The notes under the pieces are model-generated. The model worked only from the letters and a program-made list of their open reading frames with translations. It was not told where the DNA came from and ran no database searches. Source: Mycosarcoma maydis (lineage: Eukaryota; Basidiomycota; Ustilaginomycetes; Ustilaginales). From it: DNA of 64,000 nucleotides. The translations under genes and the position numbers were made by a program. This document shows, piece by piece, positions 59,461 to 64,000 of the stretch. Location of the stretch: the NCBI RefSeq assembly GCF_000328475.2, contig NC_026478.1, forward strand, positions 1,550,001 through 1,614,000. Direction: 5' to 3'. The number at the start of each line of letters is the position of its first letter. The first letter of the stretch is position 1.

Positions 59461-62400
59461 ATGCCTTCCACGACTGCATTCGGTGCGCCTCGGCGTACAT
59501 CGACCTCGAGCGACTATTCCGAGATCCCTTCATATCCTAGTCCCAACACGGCGTCACCACCTCGGAGCCATGCTCCCTCCTTGCGCTCATTAGCTGAACG
59601 CAAGCCCGACGCGAAAAGATCCTACCCCACATTTCATCCTAGCCCACGTCTCCTACAACCTCAGCGTCCCGACACGGCCAGCACCACCACTTCCTTTGTC
59701 TCAGCCGGCGCACGTACATCGGCTCCGGCTTCCCAAACGAGCGCATCCAGTTCTCGCCACACTTCGCCGAAAAAACCGTCTGCTCCCTCACGTATCGGCA
59801 GGGACTTTGAAGCTTTGCTCGCCTCCGATGAGACCTACGTGCTGAGAGATCGCGCAAGAATTGCACTCGACAACGAGATTCCTCAAAATACAAGCGTACA
59901 GCTGTTTCCGTCGAGATCTCCATCCAGCACCCATCGTGTCATTGTCGAGCGTCGACGTCAGCAAGCTTCATCGTCCTCATTGAGCACCGATCTGGACGAG
60001 TTGGATGAACAAGACACCGAACAGCTTGATACCACGCCGCGGCCTCTGCACGTTGACGTCTTCCAGTCGCCTCAACGTAGGCAGCCTTCGCCGACTACCC
60101 CTGCCACACTTGCTAAACCCGCTTCCGCATCGCGCGCCACCTCGGCCAAGACTTCGCACCCGCCTACTTCGCCCGACCGAATCACCTCCCTTCGACGTCC
60201 TACCTCTGCCTCTTCAAACCCCTCTTCTCCCTCGTCCAAATTTCAAACGGCTCCAATGTCTGTAATGCCAGGCTACCTTTCGCCTCCTGCGACCGGCTCC
60301 GCCAACACCACCCCACGATCTCGCCCACGACTCGGTAGCAGCGTCGGACTCGAGCAAGAGATCGACGATACTATGCCTGGTCCGAGTGACACAGATTCAG
60401 TTGTGCCTATGGTCTCATTCCGTCAGCGCATGAAGAAAACAAGCGGGTTCCTTCGCAAATTCCGTAAGGACAACACGCCGGCACGTCGCGACAGAGAAGC
60501 CGCTGAATCAACTCGGTCTGGTTCAGTGGGACATGCCTATTCGATCGGCTCCAACCCATCCTCCACCTCACTAGGTCGAAGCGGCATCAGCGACACCAAC
60601 ATCAGTCTCGCCGCCCTGAGGCGCAGGGAGAGCAAGGCTAGCATAGGAAGCCTCGGCGGCGCTTCGAACACCGGAAGCATCTCGAAAAGTCAGCATTTCA
60701 CCTCGACAGACGGCGTTGCGGTTCCAACCATCCCGGAACGGTTCATGCAGCCTTCCACCAGCTCAAACGCGCAAAACGACGTGGCTTTGGAAGCAGTCCA
60801 AGAGTCTCTGCCCCAGCGTGATGTTGTCGCCCCGTCAGAGTCGCAACGGCTCGCGCCGCAGATCAAAACTGGTCTTCGAGTTCCGTCGGCGCCAGCGACT
60901 ATGACCGAGTGGGACCCAGCCACCAAATATTCGCTGCCACAGCGGTCCAGCTCGCAGGGGCACGTGCACGAGCGTAACAAGTCGCTTGCGTCCAGCGAAT
61001 CGTCGGGAGTTATCAGGCTGGCCGTTCAGCAGCTCTCGTCCCACATGGACGATGTATGGAAGGCGACTCCCGCCCAAGAGGTGCAGATACCCAACGCACG
61101 AGACGCACGAGACGCACCATCGCCAAAGCGATCATGGGGCCCCTCACCTCAGCTCCCCGATCTCGACATCAACCACAGCAAGCAAAGATCCGGTAACTTC
61201 ATGGAGGAGCCCGACCTCGTCTCAAGCAGTGAAAGCGGTGCAGTGCCAGCTGCAGCTTCCAAGATGGATCGCTCTGCCAGCGCATCGTCTAATTCCAACT
61301 TATCGACACAGCTGAGTCGTGAGTCACGCAACAAGGAACATGCTGGACTAGGCATAATCAGTCAGGTATCCACTCCTGGTGAGCAGGTCTGGAACAAGTC
61401 TGGTGCCGCCCAAGACGGAACTGAATCGGCTGGATCACCGGTAAACGCAGCGAGCAACGACGAATCGCGAGAACCCATCACGCACCTTCCGCAGCTACTG
61501 CCGACAGAACGCTCGAAGCGTTCGATCCAACCAAGTCCGCCACCTCCCACAGATTCTCCTCGTATGGCCACGTTGTCGCGCAGCAGTCGACCCAACTCGA
61601 TCGATGCTTTCGCCGGAGACGCGCGACGCCGAACGACCGATTCCGGTGCTAGCCTTGTCAGCATCCGAACGTTTGAGACGGCTGCCGAGAGTGCCGGTCC
61701 AGGCAGTACAGATGCCAAGGTCGCTTCGTTCGATTTGCCTTCTGCTGACTCTGTGCAAACCGCATCACCAATGCTTTCGCGTGATACTACTCGATCTGCT
61801 ACCAGCCCATCCGTTGCATCGCGTAATATAGCGCAGCATGTGTCGCACACTACCAACGGCCATGTTCATCTTGATGACGAGCGAGACGACAAGTCCGAAA
61901 TCGACGAGCAAGAGCAGAGCATCCGCCTCGTCCCAAGACGTTCAAATACGGAAGACATCAATCTGGCGTGCGACAGTGCGATGACGATCATCACTGCACC
62001 CGAATCACCGGTATTGGACCGATGGGCTGCAGTTGGCAAGACGTCGGAGCTGTCCGAACAGTCCTCGCTACAGACTGAGCGCGATCGAAGTACAAGTCGT
62101 GGCGGTACGAACCCAGCGCTACTATCAACTCGGTCAGTGCACAGGAGTTCTTCACCTGTCTCGTCGCCCGGCTCGGCTAGGACGAGCTTTGACGCTGCGG
62201 TTGCGCAAAGTGTTGATGGCGGATCTGGAGTGTCTCCAACGAAAGCGGCGTCGGCGCTGGAGCTGGCGACCAAATGCTGGAACGAAGATCCTGGCTTCTT
62301 GAAGCGCGACAAGATCGCCGAATGGCTTGGTGGCTTGGGTTTGGTCAACCGTGCCGCGAGGAGCTACTACTTTGCCAATTTTGACTTTGCTGGCTTGCGC

Positions 62401-64000
62401 CTCGACATGGCTTTCCGTCGATTGTGCGATAAGCTATTCCTACGTGCTGAAACGCAGCAGATCGATCGCATCTTGGCCGCTTTCTCGCAAAGGTACTTCG
62501 AGTGTAATCCGGATTCGGTGCTTGGGAGCGCTGACGTGGTGCACTCAGTGGTGTTCAGTATTCTGCTGCTCAATACCGATCTTCACATTGCCGACCTGCA
62601 AGAGAGGATGACGCGACAGCAGTTTGTAAAGAACACGTTGGGCGCGATCGCGGAAAGCAGAGGAGACGCAGCAGACGTGGAAGACGGAAGAAGCAGTTTT
62701 AGCGTCGCGCCTGGCGAGATGACGCGCAGCACGGATGCTGTACCACCACCGGCGGCTGCGCAGCGACGCAACAGCATCAGCAGCTATCTTGGTAGTCGTT
62801 CCAAGCACACTTCGAGCGCGACAAATTTGGAGGCGTCGTCGGATGCGCACCTGGACCATTGGCGACCGGGGACGAGTATGAGTGGATCCAAGGGGAAAGA
62901 GGCCGAGGTCGAGTGGTTGCTGCGCGAGATCTATGCGGCGGTCAGGTCGGAGCGTATCTTGCTGCCAAATCCGGAAACCGGGTCAGAGACGGTGGCTGGT
63001 GGAAGGGTGTCTGCGAATTTCAGTCCGAGTCTCGGTGGTGGTCGTCGCAAGTTGGGCAACGACCGGATGACCGCCTTGAAACGAGGGTCTATACGCGGTA
63101 TACAGGGGCTGCTGGGTGGGATCGGATCGACTCCGCTGGTGGATGGGGCGCTCAGTCCGAATCCTTCGAGAAGCTCGGTGGACTCGTGGGGACGAACTTC
63201 GCAGTCACTGGCTGACCGCGATCGACTGCTTTCGCCGCTACCCAGCACTACACTCGGATTCGTGAGCACGTTGACTCAGACGATCATCAAAGAGTCGATG
63301 GAGGAGGAGAACACTACCGCAGCGGCGGCGACGACCAAAGAGGCGGCGTTGGACGAAGAAGACGATGACGATCAGTTGGCGCTCGCCGGACCACCTTGGG
63401 CCAAAGAAGGCTCGCTTACACGCAAGATTTATTGGGAGAGCACAGGCAAACGCGCAAAGGACAAGAACTGGACCGAAGTGTTTGTCGTGGTGTCTAAAGG
63501 AACGTTGTCTATGTTTCGATTCGATCTCGGCGGGTCTTCGGCAGGCGCGGCGTGGAAAGGCGCAAAATCTCGACCGTCGGCAACTGGCGCTGAGGCTGAT
63601 GCCGAGGCTGATGCTGGTGGCGCTGCGTTCGGAGGCGGCAATTGGTTGTCGTCTGCGACGTGTCTTGGGGAGATTTCGCTGGCTCACTCATTGGCGAATG
63701 CATTACCTCCACCTGGGTACAGCAAGATGCGGCCGCATGTGTTTGCACTCACGCTTCCAGGTGGAAAGATGTTCTTTTTCCAGACTGGTCATGAGGAACT
63801 CGTTAACGAATGGGTGAGCACGTGCAATTATTGGGCGGCAAGACAGTCCAAGGAACCGCTACCGGGAGGAGTCAGCAACATGGAGTATGGCTGGAATAAG
63901 GTGTTGCCGCTAGTAGAGGATGTGGATGAGCTCGATGGGGAAGATACGAAGATCGGGACGGATTCAAGGTCGACATTTTCAGTGGCTGTATCTGGAGCTG
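59461..64000 (+). CDS. Sec7-PH Arf guanine-nucleotide exchange factor (partial, runs off the window)
   Basis: An open frame from ATG at 59461 to the window end, at least 1513 codons. The first ~900 residues are disordered, Ser/Pro-rich. The Sec7 domain is at about 925-1060: WNEDPGFLKRDKIAEWLGGL, the catalytic loop LFLRAETQQID with the glutamic finger at E997, and FSILLLNTDLH. A PH domain follows at about 1313-1463 (GSLTRKIYWESTGKRAKDK...VFVVVSKGTLSMFRFD...ELVNEWVSTCNYWAAR), interrupted by an Ala/Gly-rich loop. The Sec7-PH order and NYWAAR helix resemble EFA6/Syt1-type exchange factors, which activate Arf GTPases at the plasma membrane or endosomes. The C-terminus is missing. Sec7 assignment is firm; the subfamily is less so. 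Confidence 0.88.
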   Translation, partial: MPSTTAFGAPRRTSTSSDYSEIPSYPSPNTASPPRSHAPSLRSLAERKPDAKRSYPTFHPSPRLLQPQRPDTASTTTSFVSAGARTSAPASQTSASSSRHTSPKKPSAPSRIGRDFEALLASDETYVLRDRARIALDNEIPQNTSVQLFPSRSPSSTHRVIVERRRQQASSSSLSTDLDELDEQDTEQLDTTPRPLHVDVFQSPQRRQPSPTTPATLAKPASASRATSAKTSHPPTSPDRITSLRRPTSASSNPSSPSSKFQTAPMSVMPGYLSPPATGSANTTPRSRPRLGSSVGLEQEIDDTMPGPSDTDSVVPMVSFRQRMKKTSGFLRKFRKDNTPARRDREAAESTRSGSVGHAYSIGSNPSSTSLGRSGISDTNISLAALRRRESKASIGSLGGASNTGSISKSQHFTSTDGVAVPTIPERFMQPSTSSNAQNDVALEAVQESLPQRDVVAPSESQRLAPQIKTGLRVPSAPATMTEWDPATKYSLPQRSSSQGHVHERNKSLASSESSGVIRLAVQQLSSHMDDVWKATPAQEVQIPNARDARDAPSPKRSWGPSPQLPDLDINHSKQRSGNFMEEPDLVSSSESGAVPAAASKMDRSASASSNSNLSTQLSRESRNKEHAGLGIISQVSTPGEQVWNKSGAAQDGTESAGSPVNAASNDESREPITHLPQLLPTERSKRSIQPSPPPPTDSPRMATLSRSSRPNSIDAFAGDARRRTTDSGASLVSIRTFETAAESAGPGSTDAKVASFDLPSADSVQTASPMLSRDTTRSATSPSVASRNIAQHVSHTTNGHVHLDDERDDKSEIDEQEQSIRLVPRRSNTEDINLACDSAMTIITAPESPVLDRWAAVGKTSELSEQSSLQTERDRSTSRGGTNPALLSTRSVHRSSSPVSSPGSARTSFDAAVAQSVDGGSGVSPTKAASALELATKCWNEDPGFLKRDKIAEWLGGLGLVNRAARSYYFANFDFAGLRLDMAFRRLCDKLFLRAETQQIDRILAAFSQRYFECNPDSVLGSADVVHSVVFSILLLNTDLHIADLQERMTRQQFVKNTLGAIAESRGDAADVEDGRSSFSVAPGEMTRSTDAVPPPAAAQRRNSISSYLGSRSKHTSSATNLEASSDAHLDHWRPGTSMSGSKGKEAEVEWLLREIYAAVRSERILLPNPETGSETVAGGRVSANFSPSLGGGRRKLGNDRMTALKRGSIRGIQGLLGGIGSTPLVDGALSPNPSRSSVDSWGRTSQSLADRDRLLSPLPSTTLGFVSTLTQTIIKESMEEENTTAAAATTKEAALDEEDDDDQLALAGPPWAKEGSLTRKIYWESTGKRAKDKNWTEVFVVVSKGTLSMFRFDLGGSSAGAAWKGAKSRPSATGAEADAEADAGGAAFGGGNWLSSATCLGEISLAHSLANALPPPGYSKMRPHVFALTLPGGKMFFFQTGHEELVNEWVSTCNYWAARQSKEPLPGGVSNMEYGWNKVLPLVEDVDELDGEDTKIGTDSRSTFSVAVSGA

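Overview
This 64-kb window looks like draft nuclear sequence from a basidiomycete, most likely a smut fungus (Ustilaginales). It has fungal housekeeping genes with mostly intronless, long coding regions and long low-complexity tails, small secreted cysteine-rich proteins, and many copies of a TCACGAAT/ATTCGTGA-type motif between genes. The species is inferred, not proven. One assembly gap of 100 N lies at 39212-39311. Many start codons were set by hand at the first credible in-frame ATG, because several of the longest open frames begin with GTG or TTG.

Layout. 0-7 kb: a Ser/Thr-rich single-pass surface protein, a membrane-anchored NYN-nuclease-like protein with four winged-helix-like repeats, and a small two-pass membrane protein. 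7.3 kb: tRNA-Trp(CCA) with a 15-nt intron. 8.5 kb: a two-exon gene for a 65-aa protein. 10.6 kb: Ugo1-type mitochondrial fusion protein. 13.3-16.7 kb: a cluster of three secreted-protein genes, two of them paralogues with an exactly periodic C-x17-CC-x17-C-x17-CC pattern. 17-22.5 kb: Mon2-type Golgi/endosome scaffold. 24-30 kb: a coiled-coil membrane protein, a spliced Rpr2-type zinc-ribbon protein (RNase P/MRP candidate) and the ERAD ubiquitin ligase Hrd1. 30-34 kb: a Suv4-20/Set9 histone H4K20 methyltransferase. 37.5 kb: an unrecognised Ser-rich protein. 39-44 kb: Mix17/CHCHD2 (its intron holds the gap), proteasome ATPase Rpt3 and pyrroline-5-carboxylate reductase. 44-50.5 kb: Golgi guanosine diphosphatase and NAD kinase. 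50.5-55.8 kb: a gene-poor stretch. 55.8-58.6 kb: a C2H2 transcription factor. 59.5 kb to the end: a Sec7-PH Arf exchange factor, cut by the window edge.

Most genes are independent housekeeping units with no operon-like logic. Loose themes are protein quality control (Hrd1, Rpt3), Golgi/Arf traffic (Mon2, Sec7-PH, GDPase) and mitochondria (Ugo1, Mix17). The part most likely to be new biology is the secreted-protein cluster at 13.3-16.7 kb: two divergent genes plus a third, with the paralogue pair sharing cysteine spacing and TATA-to-ATG distance. The NYN/winged-helix protein and the 13-bp intergenic palindrome TCACGAATCGTGA are also worth pursuing.
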